A DNA stretch of 64,000 nucleotides from Bacteroidales bacterium (GTDB taxonomy: Bacteria; Bacteroidota; Bacteroidia; Bacteroidales; UBA7960), in contig PUKZ01000185.1 in assembly GCA_003550725.1 (NCBI GenBank), positions 1 through 64,000 on the forward strand, read 5' to 3'. The translations under genes were made by a program, and so were the position numbers. Below the pieces are notes generated by a model. It was not told where the DNA came from and ran no database searches. It saw only the letters and a program-made list of their open reading frames with translations. Positions within the stretch are counted from its first letter, which is position 1. Every line of letters starts with the position of its first letter. Shown piece after piece: positions 37,990 through 48,123 of the stretch.

Positions 37990-40494
37990 ATGTCAAAAAA
38001 AATAATAATAACATCAATTGTTTTACTATTTCTGTCATTACAGGTTATTTCTCAAGATAACATTGATGATAGCCAAATAAGCGTAGATTATGACAATCCG
38101 AGGGAGTATACTATAGGTGGAATTTCCGTTTCGGGAGCCAGGAATATTGAAGAAAGTATAATTTTAATGGTATCAGGGCTCAGTGCCGGTGATAAAATTT
38201 TAGTGCCGGGGGAAGAAATATCCGAAGCTATTCAGAATTTGTGGAAACAGGGATTATTTCAAAATGTAATAATTTCGATAACTTCAATTGAAGATGAGTT
38301 TATATATTTAAATATAGATCTTGAGGAAAGGCCCAGGCTGGCAAGATATGAACTCGAGGGGGTCAGGCGGTCTGATAAAAGAAACCTAGAAGAAAAACTT
38401 GATTTAGAACGAGGCGACGTTGTAACGCAAAATCTTTTGGTTAGAGCTGAAAACACTATAAAAGACTATTTTATCGAAAATGGTTATCTAAAACCCACTA
38501 TTGATTACATTAAGGAACCCGACTCAGTTCAACCCGAAAACGTAAATCTTGTATTCAACATTGACCGTGGTGAACGTGTCAGAATTAAGTCTGTTAATAT
38601 ATATGGAAATGAAGAGTTAAGCGATTGGGAAATAAAGCGGTTAATGGAAAACACTCGTGAGCGGAGCCTTAGATTTATTTTTTCTTCATCTAAATTTATT
38701 GAAGAGGATTTTGAAAAAGATAAACAAAGCATCATTAACAGGTATAATGAAATAGGAAAAAGAGATGCCAGGATAGTTAAAGATTCGATATATTTTGTTG
38801 AAGACGATCGTATTAAAGTTGATTTGCATATTGAAGAAGGCCAAACCTACTATATAGGCAATATCAGATGGGTTGGAAATACTGTTCATTCTTCGGAAAC
38901 GCTTGATAGGGTTCTTGGCATAAAAAAGGGTGATATTTACAATCAAACTTTGCTGGACAGAATGATTTACATGAATCCTGAGGGTGTTGATGTTAGTTCT
39001 CTCTATCTTGATGACGGTTACCTGTTTTTTGACATTAATCCGGTGGAAGTAGCTATTGATGGTGATTCTATAGATCTGGAAATCCGCATGCATGAAGGCA
39101 AGCAAGCAGAAATAAACAGAGTAACGGTAAGGGGAAATACGAGAACAAATGACCACGTAATACTACGAGAAATAAGAACACGCCCGGGACAATTGTTTAG
39201 CAGGAGAGATATTATCCGTAGCCATCGTGAAATTGCACAACTTGGGTTTTTTGACCAGGAAAGCATAGATGTAAATCCAAGGCCTAATCCTGAAGATGGT
39301 TCAGTTGATCTTGAGTATATTGTCGAGGAAACATCTTCGGATCAGATAGAGTTATCAGGCGGCTGGGGAGGCGGTCGTATAATTGGAACAGTTGGGTTGA
39401 TATTTAACAATTTCTCAACGAGAAATCTTTTTAATAGAGATGCATGGCAGCCTTTGCCCACCGGTGATGGTCAGCAACTATCCTTGAGAGCACAAACCTA
39501 CGGGCGGGGGTATATATCTTACAGCCTCTCATTTATGGAACCATGGTTAGGTGGTGAAAAACCAAATGCTTTGCGACTTTCTTTATACAGAACAACCCAC
39601 CGACGTGAATTACCCAGAGATCATGAAGATTTTGGTTATTACACCATTATAGGATCATCAGTAGGACTATCGAAAAGACTTAATGTACCCGATGATTACT
39701 TTTTCCTCAGACAAGCTGTGAATTACCAGTATTATGATATTTCAAAAAACAGCCCGGTACCGTTTATGTTTGAAGAAGGAACAGCAAACAATTTAAGCTA
39801 TCAAATCGGGTTTGGAAGAAATTCAATAGATGCCCCGCTGTTTCCTAGGTCAGGTTCAGAAGTATCATTGACATTGCAATTAACACCACCATACAGTTTG
39901 TTTTCTGATTTAGACTACACCAAGGCAACCGATCAGGAAATATTCAAATGGCTTGAATATCATAAATGGGACCTGAAAACGGATTGGTATACCACTTTAG
40001 TAGGTGATTTGGTATTATCAACGAAGTTCCGATTCGGATTTTTGGGGTATTATAATTCTGATATCGGCCAACCACCTTTTGAAAGATATTATCTGGGTGG
40101 TGACGGTTTGACCGGATGGGAGATAGACGGTCGTGAAGAAATTGCCTTAAGAGGTTATGACGACAGATCGCTAACACCTATGGATCAACAAATGCAACCC
40201 ATAGGTGCCAATATATATAACCGCTATACTGCTGAATTAAGATATCCAATATCATTAAACCCCATGGCAACTATCTATGCACTAGGATTTGTAGAAGGAG
40301 GAAATTCTTGGTTAAAATTTAAAGATTTCAACCCTTTTGATATAAAACGTTCGGCCGGTGTCGGGGTTAGAGTATTTTTACCAATGTTCGGCTTACTAGG
40401 AATTGACTGGGGGTATGGATTTGACGAAATACCCGGAATTCCCGGAGCCAATGAAGGACAGTTTCATTTCTCGATCGGACAAGAAATTGATTAA
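37990..40494 (+). CDS. bamA: Outer membrane protein assembly factor BamA
   Basis: BamA folds and inserts beta-barrel proteins into the outer membrane. The track starts at 37939, but the ATG at 37990 puts a signal peptide at the N-terminus (MSKKIIITSIVLLFLSLQVISQ) and is preferred, giving 834 residues. Five POTRA domains (about residues 40-430; for example ISVSGARNIEE, VRGNTRTNDHVILREIRT) precede the Omp85 barrel, which contains the conserved lid-lock region (ALRGY) and closes with FHFSIGQEID. The order uppS-bamA-ompH is conserved in Bacteroidetes. Confidence 0.94.
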   Translation: MSKKIIITSIVLLFLSLQVISQDNIDDSQISVDYDNPREYTIGGISVSGARNIEESIILMVSGLSAGDKILVPGEEISEAIQNLWKQGLFQNVIISITSIEDEFIYLNIDLEERPRLARYELEGVRRSDKRNLEEKLDLERGDVVTQNLLVRAENTIKDYFIENGYLKPTIDYIKEPDSVQPENVNLVFNIDRGERVRIKSVNIYGNEELSDWEIKRLMENTRERSLRFIFSSSKFIEEDFEKDKQSIINRYNEIGKRDARIVKDSIYFVEDDRIKVDLHIEEGQTYYIGNIRWVGNTVHSSETLDRVLGIKKGDIYNQTLLDRMIYMNPEGVDVSSLYLDDGYLFFDINPVEVAIDGDSIDLEIRMHEGKQAEINRVTVRGNTRTNDHVILREIRTRPGQLFSRRDIIRSHREIAQLGFFDQESIDVNPRPNPEDGSVDLEYIVEETSSDQIELSGGWGGGRIIGTVGLIFNNFSTRNLFNRDAWQPLPTGDGQQLSLRAQTYGRGYISYSLSFMEPWLGGEKPNALRLSLYRTTHRRELPRDHEDFGYYTIIGSSVGLSKRLNVPDDYFFLRQAVNYQYYDISKNSPVPFMFEEGTANNLSYQIGFGRNSIDAPLFPRSGSEVSLTLQLTPPYSLFSDLDYTKATDQEIFKWLEYHKWDLKTDWYTTLVGDLVLSTKFRFGFLGYYNSDIGQPPFERYYLGGDGLTGWEIDGREEIALRGYDDRSLTPMDQQMQPIGANIYNRYTAELRYPISLNPMATIYALGFVEGGNSWLKFKDFNPFDIKRSAGVGVRVFLPMFGLLGIDWGYGFDEIPGIPGANEGQFHFSIGQEID

Positions 40495-40620
40495 TAAATT
40501 AATAAAATCATAAAAATATATGGTTTCTTTATGATTTTATTTAATGCAAATAAATTACCTGGTTTTAATAATAATCAATAACTAACACAACAATTAAATT
40601 AACAGAATAACATTAATTTT

Positions 40621-40626
40621 AGGAGG
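40621..40626 (+). promoter_or_regulatory. Strong Shine-Dalgarno site of the ompH/skp-like gene
   Basis: AGGAGG lies 7 nt before the ATG at 40634, a full anti-16S match. Most other genes in this window have A/T-rich leaders with no such motif, as is usual in Bacteroidetes. Confidence 0.7.
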
Positions 40627-40633
40627 CAAAAAA

Positions 40634-41149
40634 ATGAAAAAAACAGCAATTTCATTATTGTTTTTAGTTTTTGTAGCATTTGCAGCAAATGCACAAAATT
40701 TTGCATATATAGACACTGAATATATTATGGATAATATCCCTGAATATCAGGCAGCACAAATGGAGCTGGAACAAATTTCAACTGAATGGCAGGAAGAAAT
40801 TGAGGCCAAATTCAAAGAAATAGACAAGCTATATCAAGACTACCAGGCTGAAGCTGTTCTCTTGCCTGATGATATAAAGCGTGAGCGTGAAGAAGAAATA
40901 ATGGAAAAAGAAAGAAAAGCCAAAGAGCTCCAGATGCAACGTTTTGGAGAAGGTGGCGACTTATTCCAAAAACGCCGGGAATTAATACAGCCAATTCAGG
41001 ACAAGATTTACGAAGCTGTTGAAGAAATTGCTGCTTCAGGGAATTATGCTATAATATTTGATAAGGCAAGTGGTCCGTCAGTATTTTATACCGATGTTGA
41101 ATATGACCTTAGCGATAAGGTACTTCAAAATCTAGGTTACCGCAATTAA
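40634..41149 (+). CDS. OmpH/Skp family periplasmic chaperone
   Basis: This is a periplasmic chaperone that escorts unfolded outer-membrane proteins to BamA. The 171 residues comprise a signal peptide (cleavage near ANAQ, residue 21), a beta strand segment (FAYIDTEYIMDNIPEYQAAQ) typical for the family, a long charged coiled coil (about 45-120), and a closing strand (YAIIFDKASGPSVFYTD). It lies 139 bp after bamA, which fits its role, and is preceded by an AGGAGG ribosome-binding site. The 3' end converges with mutS. Confidence 0.9.
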   Translation: MKKTAISLLFLVFVAFAANAQNFAYIDTEYIMDNIPEYQAAQMELEQISTEWQEEIEAKFKEIDKLYQDYQAEAVLLPDDIKREREEEIMEKERKAKELQMQRFGEGGDLFQKRRELIQPIQDKIYEAVEEIAASGNYAIIFDKASGPSVFYTDVEYDLSDKVLQNLGYRN

Positions 41150-41174
41150 AAAAAAATATTGTTTTAATATTATA

Positions 41175-43814
41175 TCACTTCTTGTTTAACAGGCGTTTTA
41201 TCTCATTAAGCTTCATCAAAGCTTCAACGGGGGTAAGAGTATTCACATCCGTATTAAGAATATCTTCTTTAATCTGCTGTAAAAGCGGGTCATCAAGTTG
41301 TATGAAACTTAATTGATAATCATCCTGTTTTAATTTTTTGTCTTTTTGTTTTTGATTAAGATGCTTTAAACTTTTATTCCCGTCGACTGTATGCGATTTT
41401 TCCAGGTTCGACAGTAAAGAGTATGCCCTGTCTGTTATAACTGAAGGTATGCCTGCCATACGTGCAACATGAATACCAAAGGAATGTTCGCTGCCACCTT
41501 CGGCGAGTTTTCTTAGAAATATCACCTTATTATGCATCTCTTTAACAGTAACATTAAAGTTTTTTATCCTTGAAAAATTGGCAGCCAATTCATTCAGCTC
41601 ATGATAGTGTGTAGCAAAAAGTGTTTTAGCCTTAAACAAAGGATGCTCATGCAAATACTCTGCTATTGCCCAGGCAATGCTTATCCCATCATAGGTGCTT
41701 GTACCTCTTCCTATCTCATCAAGGAGTATAAGGCTGCGATTTGATATATTATTAAGAATTGAGGCTGTTTCATTCATCTCAACCATAAAAGTTGATTCGC
41801 CGGAAGAAATATTATCGGAAGCACCGACACGGGTAAATATTTTATCAACAAAACCAATAGATGCCTTTTTAGCAGGTACAAAGCTTCCCATCTGTGCCAA
41901 AAGAACTATTAATGCTGTTTGCCTTAGCAATGCTGATTTACCTGACATGTTTGGCCCGGTAATTATCATTATCTGTTGTTTTTCATTATCAAGAAATACA
42001 TCATTTGAAACGTACTCCTCTCCTACCGGCATACTCTGTTCTATAACGGGATGCCTTCCCTCTTTAATATCTATAACATAACTATCGTTGATTTCGGGCC
42101 TCACGTATTCATAATGTTTTGCAACATTGGCAAAACATAATAAACAGTCAAGCTTTGCAATAAGACCTGAATTTATTTGTATTGGCTCAATATATTCCGA
42201 AAGAGCCGCTAATAGGTCATTATAAATTTGTTCCTCCAAAATTAGTATCTTCTCTTCAGCCCCAATGATTTTTTGTTCATACTCTTTCAGCTCCGGTGTT
42301 ATATAGCGTTCGGCATTTACTAAAGTTTGCTTACGTTCCCATTCTTCGGGTACTTTATTTTTATGAGTATTTGTAACTTCAATGTAATAACCAAAAACAT
42401 TATTATGTGCAATTTTCAAAGATGGAATACCTGTACGTTCTAGCTCCCGCTGTTTAAGATTAAGCAAATAATCTTTTGCCGAGTGTCTTATTGATCGGAG
42501 TTTATCTAATTCAGAGGATACACCCTCATTAATAACTTCACCTTTTGATATTAAAACGGAGGGCTCTTCCTTAATCTCGGCTGCAATCCTCTTACTAATA
42601 ATAGAACAGGGATTAAGCTGTTCAGATATTTTTTGAAGAGGGTGACTATTTGTCTCTGATAAAACATCTTTCATTGGCTCTATAGATTTTAAAGCCCTTT
42701 TGATTTGCAGCACTTCCCTTGGGTTGATTTTTCTAACTGCCACTTTAGATATAAGCCTTTCAAGATCGCCAATACATTTTATCCATTTACCCAACTTTTC
42801 CGATAATGCATCATCATTATACAAATGATCAACCACATCATGCCTTTCGGTTATCATACTTTTTTCTTTCAGAGGAAGAGTAATCCAGCGTTTCAATAAC
42901 CGGCTTCCCATTGGAGAAATAGTATGATCAATAACATTAACCAATGTCGATGCATCTTCATTTATGCTATATAAAAGCTCAAGATTTCGTATTGTAAATT
43001 TATCCAGCCACACATATTGATTTTTATCAATTCGTGATATCTTGGTAATATGCGACAAATTATCATGATGGGTGTCGGAGAGATATTGCAAAACAGCGCC
43101 GGCGGCAATAATACCCAGATTTAAATCTTCTATGCCAAAGCCTTTATATGATATCGTTCCAAAGTGGTTTAAAAGTAAATCATCAGCAAATTCTTTTGTA
43201 AAAGCCCAATCATCGAGTGTGGTTGTATAGTATTTCCCGGAGAAACTATCATTAAACTTTTGAATCTTATTTTTCTGGACAACAAACTCGCTTGGTTTAA
43301 AACTTTGTATCAGCTTGTCAATATATTCCTGGTTACCCTGCTCAGCTAAGAACTCGCCGGTAGAAACGTCAAGAAAAGCAATTCCAAACTGTTTATCCTG
43401 GATATGTATTGCGGCCAAAAAATTATTTTCTTTCAATTCAAGCACTTTATCGCTGAACGAAATTCCAGGTGTAACAAGCTCAGTTACTCCTCTTTTAACA
43501 ATTTTCTTAGCTTTTTTGGGATCTTCCAGCTGATCGCAGATGGCAACACGCTGGCCTGCCTTCACAAGCTTGGGTAAATACGCATCCAAAGCATGATGGG
43601 GAAATCCTGCTAACTCAACATAAGATGCAGCTCCATTAGCACGGCGTGTCAATACAATACCAAGTATCTTTGAAGTCTTTATGGCATCTTCACCAAAAGT
43701 TTCATAAAAATCCCCTACTCTGAACAACAACAATGCATCAGGGTATTTTGCCTTGATTTTATTATATTGACGCATCAGCGGGGTAGAAACTTCTTTATCC
43801 TGAATATTGGCCAC
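41175..43814 (-). CDS. mutS: DNA mismatch repair protein MutS
   Basis: MutS recognises mismatches and starts methyl- or strand-directed repair. The 879-residue MutS1-type protein has the mismatch-binding Phe-x-Glu motif near the N-terminus ([12 protein letters not shown]), connector, lever and clamp domains. The C-terminal ATPase has Walker A ([15 protein letters not shown]), Walker B ([16 protein letters not shown]) and the H-loop (FATHYHEL). Alanine after GKS, where Proteobacteria have Thr, is a known Bacteroidetes variant. The start is GTG; an in-frame stop lies 15 bp upstream and no ATG intervenes. No mutL is in the window. Confidence 0.96.
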   Translation of the reverse strand: MANIQDKEVSTPLMRQYNKIKAKYPDALLLFRVGDFYETFGEDAIKTSKILGIVLTRRANGAASYVELAGFPHHALDAYLPKLVKAGQRVAICDQLEDPKKAKKIVKRGVTELVTPGISFSDKVLELKENNFLAAIHIQDKQFGIAFLDVSTGEFLAEQGNQEYIDKLIQSFKPSEFVVQKNKIQKFNDSFSGKYYTTTLDDWAFTKEFADDLLLNHFGTISYKGFGIEDLNLGIIAAGAVLQYLSDTHHDNLSHITKISRIDKNQYVWLDKFTIRNLELLYSINEDASTLVNVIDHTISPMGSRLLKRWITLPLKEKSMITERHDVVDHLYNDDALSEKLGKWIKCIGDLERLISKVAVRKINPREVLQIKRALKSIEPMKDVLSETNSHPLQKISEQLNPCSIISKRIAAEIKEEPSVLISKGEVINEGVSSELDKLRSIRHSAKDYLLNLKQRELERTGIPSLKIAHNNVFGYYIEVTNTHKNKVPEEWERKQTLVNAERYITPELKEYEQKIIGAEEKILILEEQIYNDLLAALSEYIEPIQINSGLIAKLDCLLCFANVAKHYEYVRPEINDSYVIDIKEGRHPVIEQSMPVGEEYVSNDVFLDNEKQQIMIITGPNMSGKSALLRQTALIVLLAQMGSFVPAKKASIGFVDKIFTRVGASDNISSGESTFMVEMNETASILNNISNRSLILLDEIGRGTSTYDGISIAWAIAEYLHEHPLFKAKTLFATHYHELNELAANFSRIKNFNVTVKEMHNKVIFLRKLAEGGSEHSFGIHVARMAGIPSVITDRAYSLLSNLEKSHTVDGNKSLKHLNQKQKDKKLKQDDYQLSFIQLDDPLLQQIKEDILNTDVNTLTPVEALMKLNEIKRLLNKK

Positions 43815-44094
43815 ACCTATTTGTTTAAGTTATTTATTGATAAAACTTATTGCCGGTTAAAACAGTGAATTATAAGCCGGTCAGTAATTTATTCTTTAAA
43901 AAAGCCACTTCCAAGATTATAATCAGTGTTTTATAATAACAAAAATAATCAAACAACAACTATCAGACAAAATAAAATTATGAACATTAAGTATTATTTT
44001 AATAATAATTTTGTAAAATATTATTTCTATAGGTTTTTATAATTTAGCAGAAATTTTCCGTTATTACTGGTAGAAGATTAACTTTAATAAATTA

Positions 44095-44526
44095 ATGGGA
44101 CGCATACTAGCAATTGATTATGGCCAAAAACGAGCAGGGCTTGCGGTAACAGATAAAGAAAAAATTATTGCCAATGGTTTAGCCACAATACATGTAAAAG
44201 ATCTTATTTCATATCTGAAAAACTATATTGCCAAAGAAGACGTTGAGTGTATTGTGGTAGGTGAACCTTTAGATATGAATAGCCGTGCTTCAGACGCAAC
44301 AAAATATATTGAACCATTTGTAAAACATTTAAGAAAACAATTTCCTGAGATAACTGTTGAACGTATAGACGAGCGTTTCACTTCACAAATAGCAACCAGG
44401 ACGATGCTGGATGCAGGTTTAAAAAGAAAATTACGACAAAACAAGGGGCTTGTTGACTCTATAAGTGCCACGCTTATACTTCAATCATATATGGAAATTA
44501 AATCATTAAGAAAAAAAGAATCATGA
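44095..44526 (+). CDS. ruvX: RuvX/YqgF Holliday junction resolvase-like nuclease
   Basis: This is a RNase H-fold protein (YqgF family) implicated in pre-16S rRNA 5' processing and Holliday junction resolution. The 143 residues contain the N-terminal acidic site IDYGQKRAGLAVTD, the VVGEPLDMN strand, the ERIDERFTS motif and C-terminal DSISATLILQSYM, all family hallmarks. The stop codon overlaps the def start by 4 bp (ATGA), so the two are translationally coupled. A -7-like TAATTTTG lies at 44006-44013. Confidence 0.93.
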   Translation: MGRILAIDYGQKRAGLAVTDKEKIIANGLATIHVKDLISYLKNYIAKEDVECIVVGEPLDMNSRASDATKYIEPFVKHLRKQFPEITVERIDERFTSQIATRTMLDAGLKRKLRQNKGLVDSISATLILQSYMEIKSLRKKES

Positions 44527-45098
44527 TATTACCTATTGTAGCATACGGAGATCCGGTACTAAAAAAAGAAGCCACTCCGGTTGAAAGAGATCACCCAGGC
44601 TTAAAAGAGTTGATAAACAACATGTTTGATACTATGTACAATGCCCAGGGAGTGGGGCTGGCTGCTCCGCAAGTAGGTTCAGGTTTACGTGTTTTTATAG
44701 TTGATGCCTCACCATTTAAACAAGAAGATAAAAGACTTGAAGGTTTTAAAAAGGTTTTTATTAACCCGGTTATTGTTGAAGAAACCGGAAAAGAATGGTT
44801 GTTTAACGAGGGGTGTCTTAGCTTCCCTAAGCTTCGTGAAGATATATGGAGAAAGCCTTCAATAAAAATCAAATATTATGATGAAGATTTCAACCTTCAT
44901 GAGGAAAAATATGATGGCATTGCCGCCCGCATAATACAGCATGAATATGACCATATAAAAGGAATAGTGTTTATCGACCATATTACACCTTTTAAACGCC
45001 GCATAATAAAAAGCAAACTGAACGCTATCTCCAAAGGATTGGTAAATGCTGATTATAAAATGAAAGTACCGGTTAAAAAGCAAAAAACTGTCGGCTGA
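44523..45098 (+). CDS. def: Peptide deformylase
   Basis: This enzyme removes the N-formyl group from new proteins. The 191 residues show all three motifs of an active metalloenzyme: GVGLAAPQVG (motif 1), EGCLSFP with the metal-binding Cys (motif 2), and QHEYDHIKG with the HExxH zinc or iron site (motif 3). The start overlaps the ruvX stop by 4 bp, and the M16 peptidase gene follows 31 bp later, so ruvX-def-M16-methyltransferase is likely one operon. Confidence 0.96.
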   Translation: MILPIVAYGDPVLKKEATPVERDHPGLKELINNMFDTMYNAQGVGLAAPQVGSGLRVFIVDASPFKQEDKRLEGFKKVFINPVIVEETGKEWLFNEGCLSFPKLREDIWRKPSIKIKYYDEDFNLHEEKYDGIAARIIQHEYDHIKGIVFIDHITPFKRRIIKSKLNAISKGLVNADYKMKVPVKKQKTVG

Positions 45099-45129
45099 TT
45101 AAACATAATTCGAAAAAGTCATATTGATT

Positions 45130-46353
45130 ATGAATTATCATCATCACACTTTATCAAATGGAGTTCGTATAGTTCATCGCGAAAGTATTTCACCGGTAGC
45201 TCATTGTGGTATTACTATTAATGTGGGTTCTCGTGATGAAGATAAAAATGAACAGGGGCTGGCTCATTTTATAGAACATTTGATATTCAAAGGAACAAAA
45301 CGCCGAAAAATGTATCAAGTGTTAAGCCACATGGAAAATGTAGGCGGTGATATAAATGCATATACATCTAAAGAAGATACGTGTATATATGCCTCTTTTT
45401 TAAATAAATATTATGCAAGATGGTTTGACTTGTTATCTGACATCATATTTAACTCAACTTTTCCCGAAAAAGCTATTTATAAAGAAAAAGATGTTATACT
45501 TGATGAGATTAACTCATATAAAGATACACCGGGAGAACAAATTATTGATGACTTTGATGAGCTATTATTTAATAATCACCCTATTGGAAGGAATATTTTG
45601 GGTAACAGTCAAAATATAGAAAAATTTAAACGCAAAGACATCCTTGATTTTTGGGAAAAAAATTATTTAACTTCCAAAATGGTTATTTGCTCTGTTGGCA
45701 AAATTAAATTCAGCGAACTGATTGAACTGACAAAAAAATATTTTGAACAATTCCCTTTACAAAAACACAAAAATCGCCGTAAGCCTTTTAAATCATATAC
45801 TCCAGGCATAAAAGAAATAAAAAAGCATAATCATCAAGTACATTGTGTTATTGGAAACATCGGCTATTCCGGAATGGACAAACGCAAAACAACACTTATT
45901 TTACTTAATAACCTGTTAGGAGGCCCGGGGTTAAATTCGCGACTCAATATGGCTATTCGTGAAAAATACGGCTATTGTTACAATATTGAGAGTAATTACC
46001 AACCATATTCAGATACAGGAGTTTTTTCGATTTATATCGGCACAGACAACGGGAATTACGAAAAAACTATTGAGCTGGTATACAAGGAGCTGAAAAAACT
46101 TATGAATTATAAACTTGGATCTATACAGTTAAAAAGAGCTAAAGAGCAACTTAAAGGACAAGCAGCTATATATTTTGATTCAAATATTAATGAAATGTTA
46201 TCGATGGGAAAAAATATAATTTTATATGATAAAATCAACACCATTAAAGAAATTTATGAACGAATTGATTCAATAACTTCTTCAAATCTTTTAGAAACAG
46301 CCAATGAAATATTTGATCTCAAAAGTTTAAGCAAATTAACTTACAAACCTTAA
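45130..46353 (+). CDS. M16 family zinc peptidase
   Basis: This is a processing-peptidase-like (pitrilysin family) zinc protease of about 407 residues, built of one M16 catalytic half and one inactive half. The inverted zinc motif H46-x-x-E49-H50 (HFIEH) is intact, and the distal glutamate lies in VILDEINSYKDTPGEQ. The second half contains GGPGLNSRLNMAIREKYGYCYNIES, the typical R-Y region. The track begins at a TTG; the ATG at 45130 (MNYHHHTLSNG) is the better start. No signal peptide is present. It lies between def and the O-methyltransferase gene in one tight run. Confidence 0.92.
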   Translation: MNYHHHTLSNGVRIVHRESISPVAHCGITINVGSRDEDKNEQGLAHFIEHLIFKGTKRRKMYQVLSHMENVGGDINAYTSKEDTCIYASFLNKYYARWFDLLSDIIFNSTFPEKAIYKEKDVILDEINSYKDTPGEQIIDDFDELLFNNHPIGRNILGNSQNIEKFKRKDILDFWEKNYLTSKMVICSVGKIKFSELIELTKKYFEQFPLQKHKNRRKPFKSYTPGIKEIKKHNHQVHCVIGNIGYSGMDKRKTTLILLNNLLGGPGLNSRLNMAIREKYGYCYNIESNYQPYSDTGVFSIYIGTDNGNYEKTIELVYKELKKLMNYKLGSIQLKRAKEQLKGQAAIYFDSNINEMLSMGKNIILYDKINTIKEIYERIDSITSSNLLETANEIFDLKSLSKLTYKP

Positions 46354-46362
46354 TAACAATTC

Positions 46363-47004
46363 ATGAATTTTCTACCAAAAGATATTGAAGTTTATGCTGA
46401 AAAGATAACAGAGCCCGAAACTCCTGTACTTCAACAACTTGCAAGAGAAACCAATATTAAGGTGTTACGCCCAAGGATGTTATCAGGTCATTTGCAGGGC
46501 AAATTTCTTGAATTTATTAGCAAGATGGTAAAGCCAGAGCGAATACTTGAAATAGGTACATATACAGGCTATTCGGCTATCTGCCTGGCGCAAGGGTTAA
46601 CAAATAAAGGAATATTACACACCATTGATAATAATCCCGAGCTCGAAGATATAGCGCTAAAATATATCAATATGGCAGGCCTGAGCGAAAAAATAGTATT
46701 ACATATAAAAAACGCCATAGATGTTATACCTGAAATCAAAGAAAGTTTTGACCTGGTTTTTTTGGATGCCGATAAAGAAAATTACATTAATTATTATGAA
46801 ATGGTAATAGACAAAATGAATAAGGGCGGTATATTGCTGGTTGATAATGTGTTATGGAGCGGGAAAGTCCTTAAAGAGCCAGAAAAAGGTGATACGGAAA
46901 CTCAAAGTATAATCGAATTCAATAATCACATTTCAAATGACAATCGTGTGGAAAACTTTCTTTTGCCATTTAGAGACGGGTTAATGATATTGCGAAAAAA
47001 ATAA
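46363..47004 (+). CDS. SAM-dependent O-methyltransferase (COMT-like)
   Basis: This is a small class I methyltransferase of the catechol/caffeoyl-CoA O-methyltransferase family (213 residues). SAM-binding motif I is ILEIGTYTGYSAICLA; the acidic metal site is FLDADKENYINYYE with VDNVLWSG downstream, indicating a divalent-metal-dependent enzyme. The substrate in Bacteroidetes is unknown. It is the last gene of the ruvX-def-M16 run, starting 9 bp after the peptidase, and converges with porQ. Confidence 0.9.
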   Translation: MNFLPKDIEVYAEKITEPETPVLQQLARETNIKVLRPRMLSGHLQGKFLEFISKMVKPERILEIGTYTGYSAICLAQGLTNKGILHTIDNNPELEDIALKYINMAGLSEKIVLHIKNAIDVIPEIKESFDLVFLDADKENYINYYEMVIDKMNKGGILLVDNVLWSGKVLKEPEKGDTETQSIIEFNNHISNDNRVENFLLPFRDGLMILRKK

Positions 47005-47040
47005 AGATTATAATTTGGCACTTCTATATAAGATTACACA

Positions 47041-48123
47041 CTATTCATCATTATCTACTTCCACCCTGCGGCCTTCAAAAACGTCACCAATATCAATCGA
47101 AACTGATATGTGATTTGGAGAGGCGGCAAGATGGTAGTCTGCACGTCCGTAGCTAAATTCAAATCTGGATATTTTTACTCCCATACCCCACGAAAAACCA
47201 ACAGTGGAAGCCCTTGTTTCGACTTGCATCTCTTGGCGGCGACGGTAATTATAGCCTGCCCTGAAGCTAAGATTATCAGTGGGTAAAAATTCAATACCAA
47301 AAATAAAATGATGCATCAACAAATCAGCAAAATCAAAAATATCTGTTTCATCATTAATGCCGGCCTCTTCAAAATGATTGTTATTATATAGTGGACGGGG
47401 TTCATAAGTAAGATCATATTTCTGCAGATTATGAGCAACACCATACAACCTTATGGGTGCATTAAGTAATTTTTTCGAAGCCCCGGCAACTATTTCAAAA
47501 GGTAAAGATTCGCTGTTTCCACTATGATAATAAGTTACCTGCCTGCCAATATTTCTAAATAATATACTTGCAGCAAATAATTCATCATGATTTATATAAC
47601 TTCCCGATACATCAGCAGCCAAACCAAATGAACTGTAATCATAAAAATCTGAACCAATTATCTTAAAATTACTTCCAATGTAAAAATTATCGCTGAGCTG
47701 ACGACCCCAACCAATAATCGCAGAATATTCCCCGGCACCGAAAGTGCCTAGTTTATTTCCCAGTTCATCTGTTTCATCAAATTCGCCGTAACTGATATAA
47801 TGTATCCTGCCTGTAAAACTACCATACCTTTCAAAAGTATGTGAATATGCAGCAGTGCCATAATGTATATCATCAAAATAATCAACAAAGTTCAGCGACA
47901 ATTGTTGGTGCATTTCTTCATTTATAAGAGAAGGATAAAACAAAGCCATATTAAGATCATTTTCTGTATCAGGTATCCCATAACCGCCCATAGCAGTAAT
48001 CCGGGCAGAAGAAGGTAAATTAAGAAACTCGTAAACCCTGCCGCTTTGAGTAATTGCCGGATTGAAAACCAAACAAAGGAAAAAAAATGTTATTAAAAAC
48101 CTTAAAACACCGAATTTATTCAA
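47041..48123 (-). CDS. porQ: Type IX secretion system protein PorQ
   Basis: This is an outer-membrane beta-barrel of the PorV/PorQ (FadL-like) group that works with PorU and PorZ to anchor T9SS cargo. It has 360 residues with a signal peptide (cleavage near AITQS, residue 26) and the family N-terminus YEFLNLPSSARITAMGG. NDLNMALFYPSLIN follows, and the late strands include AGYNYRRRQEMQVETRAS and YHLAASPNHISVSIDIG. The presence of PorQ implies that this genome has a T9SS, consistent with the sorting-domain remnant found 0.3 kb away. Confidence 0.85.
   Translation of the reverse strand: MNKFGVLRFLITFFFLCLVFNPAITQSGRVYEFLNLPSSARITAMGGYGIPDTENDLNMALFYPSLINEEMHQQLSLNFVDYFDDIHYGTAAYSHTFERYGSFTGRIHYISYGEFDETDELGNKLGTFGAGEYSAIIGWGRQLSDNFYIGSNFKIIGSDFYDYSSFGLAADVSGSYINHDELFAASILFRNIGRQVTYYHSGNSESLPFEIVAGASKKLLNAPIRLYGVAHNLQKYDLTYEPRPLYNNNHFEEAGINDETDIFDFADLLMHHFIFGIEFLPTDNLSFRAGYNYRRRQEMQVETRASTVGFSWGMGVKISRFEFSYGRADYHLAASPNHISVSIDIGDVFEGRRVEVDNDE

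Noticed and set aside
41175-43814. MutS Walker A with Ala after GKS as a defective ATPase
   Set aside because: This GKSALLRQ variant is familiar from Bacteroidetes MutS proteins and all other motifs are intact.
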